DNA of 47,575 bases from Psychrobacter sp. 4Bb (GCF_002836735.1 NZ_PJAS01000066.1:1-47575); one strand, 5' to 3'. Numbered from the stretch's first letter, positions 27,976 through 38,792 are shown. Translations and numbers: made by a program. Notes: generated from the letters alone by a model not told the origin.

Positions 27976-29586
27976 ATGAGCGCTATCATAACCAGTAAAC
28001 TGAGTCCAAACTCAAGCGATTTTCAGCAAAACAGTGCCGCGATGCAAGAGGTAGTCGATGACCTGTATGTACACTTGCGTAAAGTTGCCCAAGGTGGCTC
28101 AGAGCGTGCACGAGCCAAGCATCTAGCGCGTGGTAAGCTGTTACCACGTGAGCGCGTCGAGCGTTTATTGGATGTAGGCACGCCGTTCCTAGAAGTGGCA
28201 CCGATGGCCGCACATAATATGTATGGCGAAGAGATTCCGGCAGCTGGCGTGATTGCAGGTATTGGCCGTATCAATGGCATCGAGTGTATGATTGTCTGTA
28301 ATGATGCCACGGTAAAAGGCGGCACGTACTACCCAATGACGGTCAAAAAGCATCTACGAGCACAAGAGATTGCGCAAGAAAATCATCTGCCATGTGTGTA
28401 TCTAGTTGATTCAGGTGGTGCCAATTTACCGAACCAAGATGATGTATTCCCGGACAAAGAGCATTTCGGTCGTATCTTTTTTAATCAAGCCAATCTGAGT
28501 GCGGCAGGTATTCCGCAAATCGCTGTGGTTATGGGCAGCTGTACGGCTGGCGGTGCGTATGTGCCTGCCATGAGCGATGAGTCTATTATTGTCAAAGAGC
28601 AAGGCACTATCTTTTTGGGTGGTCCACCACTAGTCAAAGCAGCAACAGGTGAAGAGGTTACCGCAGAAGACTTGGGCGGCGGTGATGTACATACTAGACT
28701 ATCAGGTGTGGTTGATCATCTAGCGCAAAACGATACGCACGCGTTATCGATTGCCCGTAATATCGTCAGTCACCTAAATCGCCCTGCGAAAAATATCCCC
28801 AATCAAATCACACCGCGTCCGCCACGTTATGATGCCAAAGAACTCTATGGTGTGATTCCAACGGACAAGCGCAAGCCGTTTGATATCAGAGAAATCATCG
28901 CGCGTATCGTTGATGACAGTGCCTTTGATGAATTTAAAGCACGGTTTGGCACGACGTTGGTCTGTGGGTTCGCTCATATCGAAGGGATGCCTGTTGGTAT
29001 TATTGCCAATAACGGTATCTTATTCAGTGAATCAGCGCAAAAAGGCACGCACTTCATCGAGCTGTGCTGTAAACGCAAAATCCCATTAGTATTCCTGCAG
29101 AATATCACTGGCTTTATGGTGGGTCGTAAATACGAGAACGAAGGTATCGCTCGTCATGGTGCCAAGATGGTAATGGCAGTGGCCAATGCAAAAGTGCCAA
29201 AATTCACCGTTATCGTCGGTGGCTCGTTCGGCGCTGGTAACTACGGTATGTGTGGTCGAGCTTACAGCCCGCGTTTCTTATGGATGTGGCCAAATGCGCG
29301 TATCTCTGTCATGGGCGGCGAGCAAGCAGCATCAGTACTGGCAACGGTCAAACGTGATAACTTTGATCGCAAGGGCGAGACGTGGAGCGAAGAAGACGAA
29401 GCAGCATTTAAAGCGCCGATTCGTGAAATGTATGAAGAGCAAGGTCATCCGTATTATGCTACCGCACGTATGTGGGATGACGGCGTAATTGATCCTGCTG
29501 ATACCCGTAATGTATTGGCGTTAGGGCTGAGCGCTGCATATAACGCGCCGATTGAAGAGACAAAATTTGGTGTCTTTAGAATGTAA
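27976..29586 (+). CDS. liuB: Methylcrotonyl-CoA carboxylase, carboxyltransferase (beta) subunit
   Basis: Transfers carboxyl from carboxybiotin on LiuD to 3-methylcrotonyl-CoA in leucine degradation. The start at 27976 is set by AAAGGGA and gives 536 residues, the normal size of this subunit. An in-frame ATG at 27952 lacks a binding site. Typical stretches are [74 protein letters not shown] and [20 protein letters not shown]. Partner LiuD is two genes downstream. Confidence 0.95.
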   Translation: MSAIITSKLSPNSSDFQQNSAAMQEVVDDLYVHLRKVAQGGSERARAKHLARGKLLPRERVERLLDVGTPFLEVAPMAAHNMYGEEIPAAGVIAGIGRINGIECMIVCNDATVKGGTYYPMTVKKHLRAQEIAQENHLPCVYLVDSGGANLPNQDDVFPDKEHFGRIFFNQANLSAAGIPQIAVVMGSCTAGGAYVPAMSDESIIVKEQGTIFLGGPPLVKAATGEEVTAEDLGGGDVHTRLSGVVDHLAQNDTHALSIARNIVSHLNRPAKNIPNQITPRPPRYDAKELYGVIPTDKRKPFDIREIIARIVDDSAFDEFKARFGTTLVCGFAHIEGMPVGIIANNGILFSESAQKGTHFIELCCKRKIPLVFLQNITGFMVGRKYENEGIARHGAKMVMAVANAKVPKFTVIVGGSFGAGNYGMCGRAYSPRFLWMWPNARISVMGGEQAASVLATVKRDNFDRKGETWSEEDEAAFKAPIREMYEEQGHPYYATARMWDDGVIDPADTRNVLALGLSAAYNAPIEETKFGVFRM

Positions 29587-29622
29587 GCGTTCTAAGGTCT
29601 CCCCATAATAAACGACTACTGT

Positions 29623-29689
29623 GTTAACCTCATTTGAAGGATGATTTGTACATCTACGCTTAGTCTTTGCACTTGGTTTCCTTGTATTA
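29623..29689. repeat. Intergenic repeat, copy B (before liuC)
   Basis: Counterpart of copy A at 27805-27858, with the same ordered blocks and about 12 extra bases between TACATCT and GCACT. It sits about 60 bases before liuC as copy A sits about 115 bases before liuB. Confidence 0.7.
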
Positions 29690-29751
29690 ACATTATTATG
29701 GATTGACCAAGAGTTTGTTTGAGTATTTACATAAAAAATATAGAGAAAGTT

Positions 29752-30561
29752 ATGCAAAAAGACAGTGATAAAAATTATAAAAGCCTACTGGTTAAAGTCG
29801 AACAGCACGTTGCTACGGTGACATTAAACCGCCCTGAGATACGTAATGCCTTTAACGATGAAATGATTGCCGAGTTAACCGATGCATTCAATACGCTTGG
29901 TGCTGATGATGAAGTACGTGTCATTGTGCTAGCAGCTACTGGCAAGGCATTTTGCGCAGGTGCTGACCTCAATTGGATGCGTGCCATGGCGGATTATAGC
30001 TATGAAGAGAATCTAGCGGATGCTGATAAGTTGGCGCAAATGCTTAAGACTATTTATGAATGTCCTAAGCCAACAGTCGCGGCTATTCAAGGCGATGTAT
30101 ACGCAGGTGGCATGGGTCTAGTCGCTGCTTGCGACGTAGCCATTGCGGTCAAAATTGCTAATTTCTGCCTCAGTGAAGTGCGTTTGGGCTTAGCCCCTGC
30201 CACTATCAGTCCTTATGTTATCCGCGCGCTAGGTGCTAGAGCATCGCAGCGTTATTTCTTAAGTGCTGAAGTATTTGATGCCAAAAAGGCGCGTCAGCTT
30301 GGTTTTATCCATGAGCGTGTCAGCGAAGAGTGGCTGGCCGATGAAGTGGCTGCGTTCTGTAATAAGGTTGTCAAAAACAGCCCTGATGCAGTTAAGACCT
30401 GCAAACAGCTATTACACGATGTTGCTGGTGCGCCTATTACAGATGAGCTGATTGCTGACACGGTCAAAGGTATCGCTGATATCCGCTCATCAACACAAGG
30501 CCGCGAGGGGGTACAAGCGTTTTTGCAAAAGCGTAAACCTGATTGGCTAATGGCAGACTAA
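29752..30561 (+). CDS. liuC: Methylglutaconyl-CoA hydratase (crotonase family)
   Basis: Hydrates 3-methylglutaconyl-CoA to HMG-CoA. 269 residues from the ATG at 29752 (a TTG-started longer frame exists but lacks a binding site). Crotonase landmarks: VTLNRPEIRNAFND, oxyanion-hole strand GKAFCAGADLNWM, GDVYAGGMGLVAACDVAIA, and catalytic Glu in LSEVRLGLAPATISPYV. Length is standard. It lies between liuB and liuD, which makes the specific assignment much safer than the fold alone would. Confidence 0.93.
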   Translation: MQKDSDKNYKSLLVKVEQHVATVTLNRPEIRNAFNDEMIAELTDAFNTLGADDEVRVIVLAATGKAFCAGADLNWMRAMADYSYEENLADADKLAQMLKTIYECPKPTVAAIQGDVYAGGMGLVAACDVAIAVKIANFCLSEVRLGLAPATISPYVIRALGARASQRYFLSAEVFDAKKARQLGFIHERVSEEWLADEVAAFCNKVVKNSPDAVKTCKQLLHDVAGAPITDELIADTVKGIADIRSSTQGREGVQAFLQKRKPDWLMAD

Positions 30562-30638
30562 CTAGTAGTATAACAATGATAGGCAAATGGGCAAATAGAC
30601 AAGACGTCAAATAATAACGACAAGACACAGGGATAGTT

Positions 30639-32735
30639 ATGTTTTCTAAAATTCTAATCGCCAACCGTGGTGAAATTGCTTGCCGAGTGGCCGCGACTGC
30701 TAAGCGTCTTGGCGTCAGTACCGTTGCTGTTTATTCTGATGCGGATCGTGAGGCCAAGCATGTGGCGGTCTGTGATGAGGCTATCTATTTGGGCGGTTCG
30801 GCACCGAAAGACAGTTATCTCAAAGGCGATGCTATTATTGGGATAGCGCTTGAGACTGGCGCCCAAGCAATCCATCCAGGATATGGATTTTTGAGTGAGA
30901 ACGCAGATTTTGCACAGGCTTGCCAAGATGCTGGTCTAGTATTCATCGGTCCATCGGCGAATGCTATTCGCGCCATGGGCGGCAAGTCTGAGTCTAAGCG
31001 CTTGATGGAATCGGCTGGCGTGCCGTTGATACCGGGCTATCATGGTGATAACCAAGATGCACAGTTTTTGCAGCAACAGGCCGATAGTATTGGCTATCCT
31101 GTCTTGATTAAAGCAAGTGCAGGTGGCGGCGGTAAAGGCATGCGTATCGTTGAAAAAAGTAGCGATTTTATTGACCTGTTGGACTCATGCCGCCGTGAAG
31201 CGATTACCAGTTTTGGTAATGATCAAGTATTAGTCGAAAAATACGCGCTAAAACCACGTCATATCGAAATCCAAGTATTTGGTGATACGCATGGCAATTA
31301 TGTGCATCTGTTTGAGCGTGATTGCTCAGTACAGCGTCGCCATCAAAAAGTACTAGAAGAAGCGCCCGCACCGGGTGTCGATACTGCCATGCGTCAAGCA
31401 ATGGGCACGGCGGCAATCGAAGCAGCACGTGCGGTTGATTACGTTGGTGCAGGTACGGTTGAATTCATCGTTGAGCAGCGTGAAGACTCTATGAATTTTT
31501 ATTTCATGGAAATGAATACGCGCTTGCAGGTTGAGCATCCAGTTAGTGAAGCTATTACGGGTGTCGATTTGGTCGAGTGGCAGCTGTTGGTTGCTGCAGG
31601 TCAGCCATTGCCAAAAATACAAGACGATCTGGCTATCAACGGTCATGCTATTGAGGCACGTATCTGTGCTGAAAACCCTGACAATAATTTCTTGCCAGCG
31701 ACAGGAACTTTATTCACTTATCAAAAGCCTGAGCATAGTACCTTTAACATTACCGATGTACGTATCGATGATGGCGTACGTGAGGGTGATGTGATCAGTC
31801 CTTTTTACGACTCTATGATTGCCAAGCTTATCGTCCATGCTCCTACGCGCGAACAAGCGTTGGCGAGACTAGATCGTGCATTGGCACAGACGCGTATTGT
31901 GGGTCTGCCAAACAACGTGGCATTTTTGCGTTATATTTTAAATACTGACTCTTTTAGTAAGGCCAATCTTGATACGGCATTAATAGAGCGCGAGCAGGAT
32001 AAGCTTTTTGATCAGCATCCGCTTGGATTATCGACGCTTGTGGTGACTGCTATTGCGCAGCAGCTAGCAAGTGAAGCGACCATGCAAGGTTTAGATCCAT
32101 TTAGTAAGCCGACAGGTTTCCGTGCTTATAGTGATTATACTCGTTCATTCAGCTTGGTTTATGATGAGCAATCCTATAGCGCTCGCATCAGTAATTGGCA
32201 CAATGCGAGTTGTACTGATAGCAAAAAGAGTGGCGATAATCTCAGTAATTTTACGCTCGTCATTGGTCAAGAAATCGCGAATACGCAGGATGATAGCAAT
32301 ATCAATGTGGCTGCTCAGACCAAAACGGTTTATGAAGGTCAGGTCAGCTATGATAGCAGTGACGCGCATAACCATACCTTATGGTTAGAAGGCGCACGTA
32401 TCAGTGCTCAAAGCTGGGTGAATAACGAAACAGTCCACGTATTTACAGATAGCGGACGCGATGAGATCACACTTGTTGATATCATGGCACATGTGGGTCA
32501 AGACACAGCAGCGGTTGGCAGTTTGAAGTCGCCAATGCCAGGACAAGTAGTTGCATTCAAAGTAGCTGTTGGCGATACTGTGGAAAAAGGCGAGCCACTT
32601 GCCGTCATCGAAGCCATGAAAATTGAACATACCATTACTGCACCGACGGATGGTGTGGTAGCAGAGCTGTTGTTTGCAGCGGGTGACTTGGTCGCCGATG
32701 GTGATGAGCTATTGCGCATCGATGCTGAAGGTTAA
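30639..32735 (+). CDS. liuD: Methylcrotonyl-CoA carboxylase, biotin-carrying (alpha) subunit
   Basis: ATP-dependent biotin carboxylase plus biotin carrier. 698 residues: biotin carboxylase N-domain from ILIANRGEIACRVAATAKRL, an ATP-grasp domain with ASAGGGGKGMRIVE (about 160-175), FMEMNTRLQVEHPVSEAITG and C-domain RIDDGVREGD, then a linker and the biotinyl domain. The biotinylated lysine is Lys661 in EAMKIEHT. A central stretch near 500-590 is Ser/Asn-rich and variable. It would be biotinylated by BirA, whose gene lies at 35.8-36.8 kb. AGGGA precedes the ATG. Confidence 0.96.
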   Translation: MFSKILIANRGEIACRVAATAKRLGVSTVAVYSDADREAKHVAVCDEAIYLGGSAPKDSYLKGDAIIGIALETGAQAIHPGYGFLSENADFAQACQDAGLVFIGPSANAIRAMGGKSESKRLMESAGVPLIPGYHGDNQDAQFLQQQADSIGYPVLIKASAGGGGKGMRIVEKSSDFIDLLDSCRREAITSFGNDQVLVEKYALKPRHIEIQVFGDTHGNYVHLFERDCSVQRRHQKVLEEAPAPGVDTAMRQAMGTAAIEAARAVDYVGAGTVEFIVEQREDSMNFYFMEMNTRLQVEHPVSEAITGVDLVEWQLLVAAGQPLPKIQDDLAINGHAIEARICAENPDNNFLPATGTLFTYQKPEHSTFNITDVRIDDGVREGDVISPFYDSMIAKLIVHAPTREQALARLDRALAQTRIVGLPNNVAFLRYILNTDSFSKANLDTALIEREQDKLFDQHPLGLSTLVVTAIAQQLASEATMQGLDPFSKPTGFRAYSDYTRSFSLVYDEQSYSARISNWHNASCTDSKKSGDNLSNFTLVIGQEIANTQDDSNINVAAQTKTVYEGQVSYDSSDAHNHTLWLEGARISAQSWVNNETVHVFTDSGRDEITLVDIMAHVGQDTAAVGSLKSPMPGQVVAFKVAVGDTVEKGEPLAVIEAMKIEHTITAPTDGVVAELLFAAGDLVADGDELLRIDAEG

Positions 32736-32780
32736 TAAAGGCTGACAATTAGCAGCCGAGTCATAAGAAGGACGATAAGT

Positions 32781-33701
32781 ATGAGCCATTCGTATCCAAG
32801 CCATGTCACCATTGTTGATGTTAGTCCACGTGATGGTCTACAAAACGAATCCATGACGGTACCGACTGAAGTTAAGCAAACGCTTATCAATGACTTGATT
32901 GCGGCGGGTGTCAAAAAACTGGAAGCGACCAGTTTTGTGTCACCAAAGTGGGTGCCACAGATGGGCGATAACAGCGCGCTACTTGAAGCATTAGCGCCTA
33001 CGCGTCAGACAGATATTTGCTACTCAGTATTAGTACCTAATATGCGCGGCTTTGAAAATGCCATTGCACATCGTCCTGATGAAATCGTTATCTTTGGCTC
33101 AGCCAGTGAGACCTTTAGTCAAAAAAACATCAACTGTAGTATCGATGAAAGTATTGAGCGTTTTGCACCCGTTGCTGCGGCTGCAAAAGCACAAGGCATC
33201 AAAGTACGTGGCGTTATCTCTTGTACGGTCGGTTGTCCTTATGAAGGTGACATTGACCCAAGCCAAGTAGCGTATGTGACCAAGCGGTTGATTGAGATCG
33301 GTTCAGAGCAGATTGGCATTGCAGATACGATCGGTGTGGGTACACCGCTCAAAGTACAACGAGCGTTGCAAGCTGCACTTGAGTATGCTGATATTTCCAT
33401 GCTATCGGGGCACTTTCATGACACTTATGGTCAAGCACTAAGTAATACCTTGGCTGCATTACAAATGGGTGTGAGTGAGTTTGACACCTCTGTCGCGGGC
33501 CTCGGTGGCTGTCCTTATGCCAAAGGCGCAACAGGCAATGTCGCGACCGAAGATGTGGTGTATATGCTGCATGGTATGGGTATCAGCACGGGTATCGATT
33601 TGGAAAAATTGGTCGTGGCAGGCGAGCGTATCAGCGAGTTCTTAAAGCGTCCTAACGGCTCAAACGTGGCACGTGCCTTAATCAATAAACGTCAGTCTTA
33701 A
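32781..33701 (+). CDS. liuE: Hydroxymethylglutaryl-CoA lyase
   Basis: Cleaves HMG-CoA to acetyl-CoA and acetoacetate, the last step of leucine breakdown. 306 residues forming a TIM-barrel lyase: VSPRDGLQNE near the N-terminus (metal-binding Asp and catalytic Arg), ATSFVSPKWVPQM, ISCTVGCPYEG, GHFHDTYGQALSN (metal-binding His pair) and the active-site loop GLGGCPYAKGATGN with the family cysteine. GAAGGAC precedes the ATG. Only about 45 bases separate it from liuD and from liuA. Confidence 0.96.
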   Translation: MSHSYPSHVTIVDVSPRDGLQNESMTVPTEVKQTLINDLIAAGVKKLEATSFVSPKWVPQMGDNSALLEALAPTRQTDICYSVLVPNMRGFENAIAHRPDEIVIFGSASETFSQKNINCSIDESIERFAPVAAAAKAQGIKVRGVISCTVGCPYEGDIDPSQVAYVTKRLIEIGSEQIGIADTIGVGTPLKVQRALQAALEYADISMLSGHFHDTYGQALSNTLAALQMGVSEFDTSVAGLGGCPYAKGATGNVATEDVVYMLHGMGISTGIDLEKLVVAGERISEFLKRPNGSNVARALINKRQS

Positions 33702-33744
33702 ATAATTACTGTAAAAATTAAATATTAAAATACAAGGAATGGTT

Positions 33745-34932
33745 ATGAGTTTACCTGGATTAAATTTTCAACTTGGCGAAGATATTGACGCCCTACGTGA
33801 TGTCGTGCAGCAGTTTGCAGCAAACGAGATCGCTCCACGTGCTGCCGAGATTGATAGCAGTGATGAGTTTCCAATGGATCTGTGGCAAAAGATGGGTGAC
33901 CTCGGTCTACATGGTATTACCGTTCCAGAAGAGTACGGCGGCTCTAATATGGGCTACGTCGCACATATGGTCGCGATGGAAGAGATTAGCCGAGCTTCGG
34001 CATCGGTAGCGCTTAGCTATGGGGCGCACTCTAACCTATGTATTAACCAAATCAAACGTAATGGTTCTGAAGAACAAAAGCAGAAATATCTGCCAAAACT
34101 AATCAGTGGCGAGTTCATCGGTGCATTGGCAATGAGTGAGACAGGCGCTGGCTCAGACGTCGTTAGTATGAAGCTAAAAGCTGAAGAAAAAGACGGCAGC
34201 TATGTGTTGAACGGTAGCAAAATGTGGATTACCAATGGTCCTGATGCTGACGTGATGGTGGTCTATGCCAAGACCAATCCTGAATTGGGTGCAAAAGGCA
34301 TGACGGCCTTTATCGTTGAAAAAGGTATGGAAGGTTTTGGTACCGCGCAAAAGCTAGACAAGCTCGGCATGCGTGGTAGCCATACTGGTGAGATGACTTT
34401 TAATAATGTAAAAGTACCAAGCGAAAATATCTTGGGTGGTCTTAATGAAGGCGTTAAGGTATTGATGAGTGGCCTAGATTACGAGCGTGCCGTATTGGCC
34501 GCAGGTCCTATCGGTATCATGCAAGCGGTGATGGACAATGTCGTGCCTTATATCCATGACCGTAAACAGTTTGGTCAAGCGATCGGTGAGTTTCAGCTTA
34601 TCCAAGGTAAAGTTGCGGACATGTATACCATACTACAAGCCGGTCGTAGTTTCTTATATACCGTTGGCAAGAATTTGGACATGTTGGACGCGCGCGGTGC
34701 TGGTCATAGTCGAGAAGTGCGTAAAGATTGCGCCAGTGTGATTCTATGGTGTGCCGAAAAAGCCACATGGATGGCAGGCGAGGGCATTCAAATATTTGGT
34801 GGTAATGGCTACACCAATGAGTATCCACTTGGTCGCTACTGGCGTGATGCCAAGCTGTATGAAATTGGCGCAGGTACCAGTGAAATCCGCCGTATGCTAG
34901 TCGGTCGTGAGCTGTTTAACGAGACCAAATAA
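33745..34932 (+). CDS. liuA: Isovaleryl-CoA dehydrogenase
   Basis: FAD acyl-CoA dehydrogenase oxidising isovaleryl-CoA to 3-methylcrotonyl-CoA. The start at 33745 has AAGGA at spacing six; an ATG two codons earlier overlaps the site. 395 residues. FAD and substrate motifs [15 protein letters not shown] and WITNGPDAD are typical. The catalytic Glu247 in [13 protein letters not shown] is at the helix position characteristic of isovaleryl-CoA dehydrogenases, unlike most family members. The C-terminal motif is [18 protein letters not shown] and [17 protein letters not shown]. It is the last gene, whereas liuA is first in Pseudomonas. A terminator follows. Confidence 0.95.
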   Translation: MSLPGLNFQLGEDIDALRDVVQQFAANEIAPRAAEIDSSDEFPMDLWQKMGDLGLHGITVPEEYGGSNMGYVAHMVAMEEISRASASVALSYGAHSNLCINQIKRNGSEEQKQKYLPKLISGEFIGALAMSETGAGSDVVSMKLKAEEKDGSYVLNGSKMWITNGPDADVMVVYAKTNPELGAKGMTAFIVEKGMEGFGTAQKLDKLGMRGSHTGEMTFNNVKVPSENILGGLNEGVKVLMSGLDYERAVLAAGPIGIMQAVMDNVVPYIHDRKQFGQAIGEFQLIQGKVADMYTILQAGRSFLYTVGKNLDMLDARGAGHSREVRKDCASVILWCAEKATWMAGEGIQIFGGNGYTNEYPLGRYWRDAKLYEIGAGTSEIRRMLVGRELFNETK

Positions 34933-34973
34933 GAAGTAACTAATGATGCCTTAGCTATTTTCTAATATAAAAT

Positions 34974-35009
34974 AAAAAAGCAGCACGCTTAAAACATGCT
35001 GCTTTTTTT
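34974..35009 (+). terminator. Intrinsic terminator of the liu cluster
   Basis: AAAAAAGCAGCA pairs with TGCTGCTTTTTT around an 11-base loop. It also lies just beyond coaX on the other strand and is probably bidirectional. Confidence 0.87.
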
Positions 35010-35042
35010 GTGTCAACGTCGAACTGAATTATCTATAAGCGG

Positions 35043-35771
35043 TTAAGACTTATTGCGATAATCAAAGTATCTTGCCAAACCATTTAGTAATAAATCATCA
35101 CGCAAGCGTACGGGACGATTAACATGCTGCGAGATAATGGCTGCATCACCACCTGTCATAATCAATTCAAAATTAGGATGACGATGGCTAATCTCATTGA
35201 TTGCGCCGACGATAGAGAGCAAAATACCGCAATGTACTGCGTCTTGAGTGGTCAAGCCTTGGTTGACGCTATCAAAAGTACCGTTCGAGATAGTGATTTG
35301 CTTAGTACCAGAGAACAGTGACTCACGTTGCAGGTAGATGCTGGGGAAAATATAACCGCCCAGATGCTCAGCATGATCAATCAAATCAATGGTCACCGCT
35401 GTGCCACAACCAATCACACACTGGCGTTTTTTCTTATCGACCGCACCGAGCATCTGTAGCCAGCGATCACAGCCGAGCTGCTGATCATTGTAAGCACTTT
35501 TCATCAGCGCGTGCGCCGCATCGACATGGACAAACTCAAACGGAATATTCAAACGACTGAGCGTCTCTGATACTTTGGCATTAAGGTTATCGCCCAATAC
35601 TGATGAGATACCAATAAAGTCAGGCGCGTAACGCTCAAAGCGATCGGTCAGACCCATGAGTAATTCGGCAGGCGCTTGCAAATGTTGTTTGGCATCATGT
35701 GTGACTATCTGACCGATATCATCGGTGAGCCAGTATTTCAGGCGGGTATTTCCAAGATCAAGCCAGAGCAT
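35043..35771 (-). CDS. coaX: Type III pantothenate kinase CoaX
   Basis: Phosphorylates pantothenate, the first step of CoA biosynthesis. 242 residues with the phosphate-binding motif DLGNTRLK (5-12), GCDRWLQMLGA near 100, GCGTAVTIDLI (second Asp motif) and TGGDAA near the C-terminus. Size and motifs match CoaX rather than CoaA. It follows birA on the minus strand with a gap of about 60 bases, a common neighbour pair that places CoA and biotin functions together. Confidence 0.95.
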   Translation of the reverse strand: MLWLDLGNTRLKYWLTDDIGQIVTHDAKQHLQAPAELLMGLTDRFERYAPDFIGISSVLGDNLNAKVSETLSRLNIPFEFVHVDAAHALMKSAYNDQQLGCDRWLQMLGAVDKKKRQCVIGCGTAVTIDLIDHAEHLGGYIFPSIYLQRESLFSGTKQITISNGTFDSVNQGLTTQDAVHCGILLSIVGAINEISHRHPNFELIMTGGDAAIISQHVNRPVRLRDDLLLNGLARYFDYRNKS

Positions 35772-35830
35772 AAAATTCCCTTTATATAGTGCTCGTTAAT
35801 GATGGTGTTCATCAATATAGTTGTCTAAGC

Positions 35831-36820
35831 CTAATAAATAACGTCGATGCGTCCAGTAAAAAGCGTAGAAATCTTACCGCTATCTTGGCGCAATTGCAAA
35901 CAGCCATGTGTGTCGACACCGCAAGCGATTCCCGTTATGACTTTTTCTTCGTTATTATAGTCTTGCGTGACGCGTAAGCGCAGACCTGATAGCGCATCCA
36001 TCATCGCAAACTGCTCCAAAAAACTATCCAAATAATAAGTATGACCGGTTGGCTGCTCTATACCTAAATGCTCAAAGCGTGTCATCGCTGCCATCAATGC
36101 TTTGCTCATCTGCTGATAGAGCATTGGTAGGTCTGGTAGGCTCGCAGATCGTGTTTCTAAAGGCAGCATCTCATTGATGTCTTGTAAGCTAATCGCTTGA
36201 TAACTCATGCCTTCAGACGTTTGTGTGGTGAGCTTTGGTGCAGCTTGTACGTTTAGGCCAATGCCTAGCATCACACCGACCAACCTGCCAGCTTTCGTCA
36301 CTGGCTCTATCAAAATCCCAGCCAGTTTATTAAAGGGTAGGGTACGCTGATTTGCTACATCACTATTCAATACGGAATCTAATACCGAGCTGTCCGTTAT
36401 GGATTGTTCTTTAGATAGCTCTTTAGATTGGCTCTGAGCTTGCTGATAAAAACCCAAGTCATTTGCCCATTTCACCCCAATTGGCGTCATCCCTTGCGCT
36501 TGCAGTTGCTCGTTCAAAGTTTGAATGACAGGCATCTTAGCCAGTTCAAGACCAATGATGAGCGATAGCAAACCACTAATTGGCATATGTACAGGATGGT
36601 AGAGCGACAGATAGACATTGCCGCGCGGTGATTGCCACGAGCGCCCGTGCTGACCACGACCTGCGCTTTGGGTTTCCGCGGTCAAAACGTGTACGGTGGC
36701 GACATCTAACGCCCCGTTTTGCAAGGCTTCTATCAGCTCGCTATTGGTCGAGGCGCTACTAGCCACATGACGGTGATTGAGCTCGGATAAATAGGTAGAA
36801 AAACTAGTGAGTGGCGGCAT
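35831..36820 (-). CDS. birA: Biotin-protein ligase BirA, apparently without DNA-binding domain
   Basis: Attaches biotin to carrier proteins such as LiuD and AccB. 329 residues. The catalytic core carries the biotinyl-AMP loop GRGQHGRSW (54-62), KWANDL (117-122, where the usual form is KWPND) and KLAGILIEP (165-173). The catalytic domain starts within the first 25 residues, so the N-terminal helix-turn-helix that makes E. coli BirA a repressor is missing. Length is made up by a Ser/Gln-rich insert (about 124-162) and an extended C-terminal part. Hence it should be a pure ligase. Confidence 0.93.
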   Translation of the reverse strand: MPPLTSFSTYLSELNHRHVASSASTNSELIEALQNGALDVATVHVLTAETQSAGRGQHGRSWQSPRGNVYLSLYHPVHMPISGLLSLIIGLELAKMPVIQTLNEQLQAQGMTPIGVKWANDLGFYQQAQSQSKELSKEQSITDSSVLDSVLNSDVANQRTLPFNKLAGILIEPVTKAGRLVGVMLGIGLNVQAAPKLTTQTSEGMSYQAISLQDINEMLPLETRSASLPDLPMLYQQMSKALMAAMTRFEHLGIEQPTGHTYYLDSFLEQFAMMDALSGLRLRVTQDYNNEEKVITGIACGVDTHGCLQLRQDSGKISTLFTGRIDVIY

Positions 36821-36992
36821 AAGTTTAGTCGATGTGGTTAAAGGAAACTTTGATATACTGAGCGATTGTTGCGGTCAGAAAGTACCGAGTAAACAGCATA
36901 AAGGTCGCGCTGAGATTTGGCAAATACAATTAAGCACGCCTAAGCGCTAGTGAGTACTATAGCGCCAGTCAGTATTATAAAAGGTTCGTTCT

Positions 36993-37799
36993 ATGATGTT
37001 ATATGTGTGGTTTGTGATTGCAGGCGCGTTTGCGGGTGTCAGCGCGGGCTTGTTTGGCGTCGGCGGTGGCATGATTATCGTGCCTGCATTGGTCTGGATT
37101 TTTACCGCTTATGACTTTTCGCCAGAAGTAATCACCCATTTGGCCATTGGTACGTCGTTGGCGACCATCGTTGTAACTTCAATCAGCTCACTGACGGCAC
37201 ATAACAAGCGCGGCGGCGTGCGCTGGGAAGTATGGCGCAAGATGGCGCTTGGATTGGTCATCGGTAGTTTGGTCGGTGCGGGTATCGCGGATATGATTGA
37301 TGGACAAGCACTACAGGCTATCATTGGTTTCGGTGCGCTATTGGTCGCCTTAAAAATGCTGTTCTTTTCAAATAAAGAACAAGTGGGTAAACCGCTACCA
37401 TCGGCCGGTGTCCAGTTTGGTGCAGGTACTGGCATTGGGATGGCGTCCTCTATTTTTGGCATTGGCGGCGGCAGCTTGACCGTACCGTTCTTGAACTGGG
37501 CAGGGCTTCCGATGAAACAGTCGGTCGGCACATCAGCGGCATGCGGTCTACCAATTGCCTTGGCTGGAGCAGCAGGCTTTGCTTGGTTCGGTCAAGACGT
37601 GGTCAATCTGCCTGAGGGTACGATAGGGTTTGTCCATGTCACAGGATTCTTGTTTATTTCAGTTGCCAGCTTTGCAATGGCAAAAGTGGGCGCCAAGCTT
37701 GCCCATGTCTTACCTGCACTGATGCTTAAGCGCGCATTTGGTGTGTTGTTAATATTTGCTGGAGGACAGTTGTTATTGAGTGGATTGGGTGTTTTATAG
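36993..37799 (+). CDS. TauE/SafE (TSUP) family membrane permease
   Basis: 268-residue inner-membrane protein with about eight hydrophobic segments in two homologous halves. Each half contains the family glycine motif: GLFGVGGGMIIVPAL (about 19-33) and IFGIGGGSLTVPFLNW (about 155-170). TSUP members export sulfite, sulfoacetate or other organosulfur anions; the substrate here is unknown. A pair of ATG codons starts the gene, with AAAGG upstream. Divergent from birA. No sulfur-metabolism gene is adjacent. Confidence 0.88.
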   Translation: MMLYVWFVIAGAFAGVSAGLFGVGGGMIIVPALVWIFTAYDFSPEVITHLAIGTSLATIVVTSISSLTAHNKRGGVRWEVWRKMALGLVIGSLVGAGIADMIDGQALQAIIGFGALLVALKMLFFSNKEQVGKPLPSAGVQFGAGTGIGMASSIFGIGGGSLTVPFLNWAGLPMKQSVGTSAACGLPIALAGAAGFAWFGQDVVNLPEGTIGFVHVTGFLFISVASFAMAKVGAKLAHVLPALMLKRAFGVLLIFAGGQLLLSGLGVL

Positions 37800-37850
37800 C
37801 AATAATGAGTTTTTATAAAATTAGTATGCAAACCGTGAGACATTATTAGT

Positions 37851-38792
37851 ATGAAAGCTGCAGAAAAATACCGCCGTGTTTTCGGCTCAATGAATCATCT
37901 AAAAGACCAATTATCATGGACGACGGGTCTCTCTAATATGGTAGAGTTTTTGGCATGGGAGCCGCAGCGTATTTTAGGCATCACTAAAAAGCAATACGTA
38001 CGCCAAATCATTGAATGGGCGGCCCACCCAGATTTGAAAGATAAAAATATAGAAGAGATTGAGCAATCAGTCATCAAAAAGCTCAATACAAAAATGAATG
38101 AAACTGAGCAGCTAGAGACATATTCAACGCAAACGATGGGTATCTGTAATGCGAGAGAAGCCGTGCGCCGCGTAACGTTCTTTTCTGAAGACTATCTAAA
38201 TAAAGAATTCGATATCTTTTTGAGTTTGTGCAGTGATGTTTATCTGAACTTATTTTATCGTAAATTTATCAACTTTGAGCCAAGTGGGTCATGGTCGACA
38301 CATGGTAATAGCGGTATGTTTGAAAACAGTACAGAGCTAAAAGCAATGTACATGGACAACCTAGCCTATAACCATCAGGCCAATGTATTGATAGCGAATG
38401 AGTTAAAACTCGCTGGTCGGAAAAACCCAGACCCAATCCTAAAGTACTGCTTGATGTATGAGCACTTATTAGAAAAAGGCTTTATCGAGAAAGGGGCAAA
38501 ATTTTTGCTGTTGTTTATCGGTGGTGACGCGCTAAAGCAAAACAAGCAAACGCTCGTAGATCGGGAGCTGGCTCTGTGTCATAAACGGCCAAGGAAATAT
38601 CAGCATTTGCTAAGGCCAGAGCTGTTAGAAATAGTCGATCATTTGGAAGTGGCAAGTATCTCTTGGGCAGCCTTTATCGAGTTTAATAATCGCTATTTAG
38701 CAGAAAATAACGTCTGCCAAGTGGAGCAAAAACTGCTGCGAGGGTTCCATCAAAGCCTTGAATCAAAATCGTTTATGCAGTTAGCCGTTTAA
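37851..38792 (+). CDS. Unknown soluble protein
   Basis: 313 residues, no family recognised. No signal peptide or membrane segment; mostly helical with many charged and aromatic residues (for example MVEFLAWEPQRILG near 30-43, FLSLCSDVYLNLFYRKF near 123-139). Composition and codon use look native, so it is probably a lineage-restricted conserved protein. It sits between the TSUP permease and smc, about 50 bases after the permease stop, without a terminator in between. The ribosome binding site is weak. Confidence 0.75.
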   Translation: MKAAEKYRRVFGSMNHLKDQLSWTTGLSNMVEFLAWEPQRILGITKKQYVRQIIEWAAHPDLKDKNIEEIEQSVIKKLNTKMNETEQLETYSTQTMGICNAREAVRRVTFFSEDYLNKEFDIFLSLCSDVYLNLFYRKFINFEPSGSWSTHGNSGMFENSTELKAMYMDNLAYNHQANVLIANELKLAGRKNPDPILKYCLMYEHLLEKGFIEKGAKFLLLFIGGDALKQNKQTLVDRELALCHKRPRKYQHLLRPELLEIVDHLEVASISWAAFIEFNNRYLAENNVCQVEQKLLRGFHQSLESKSFMQLAV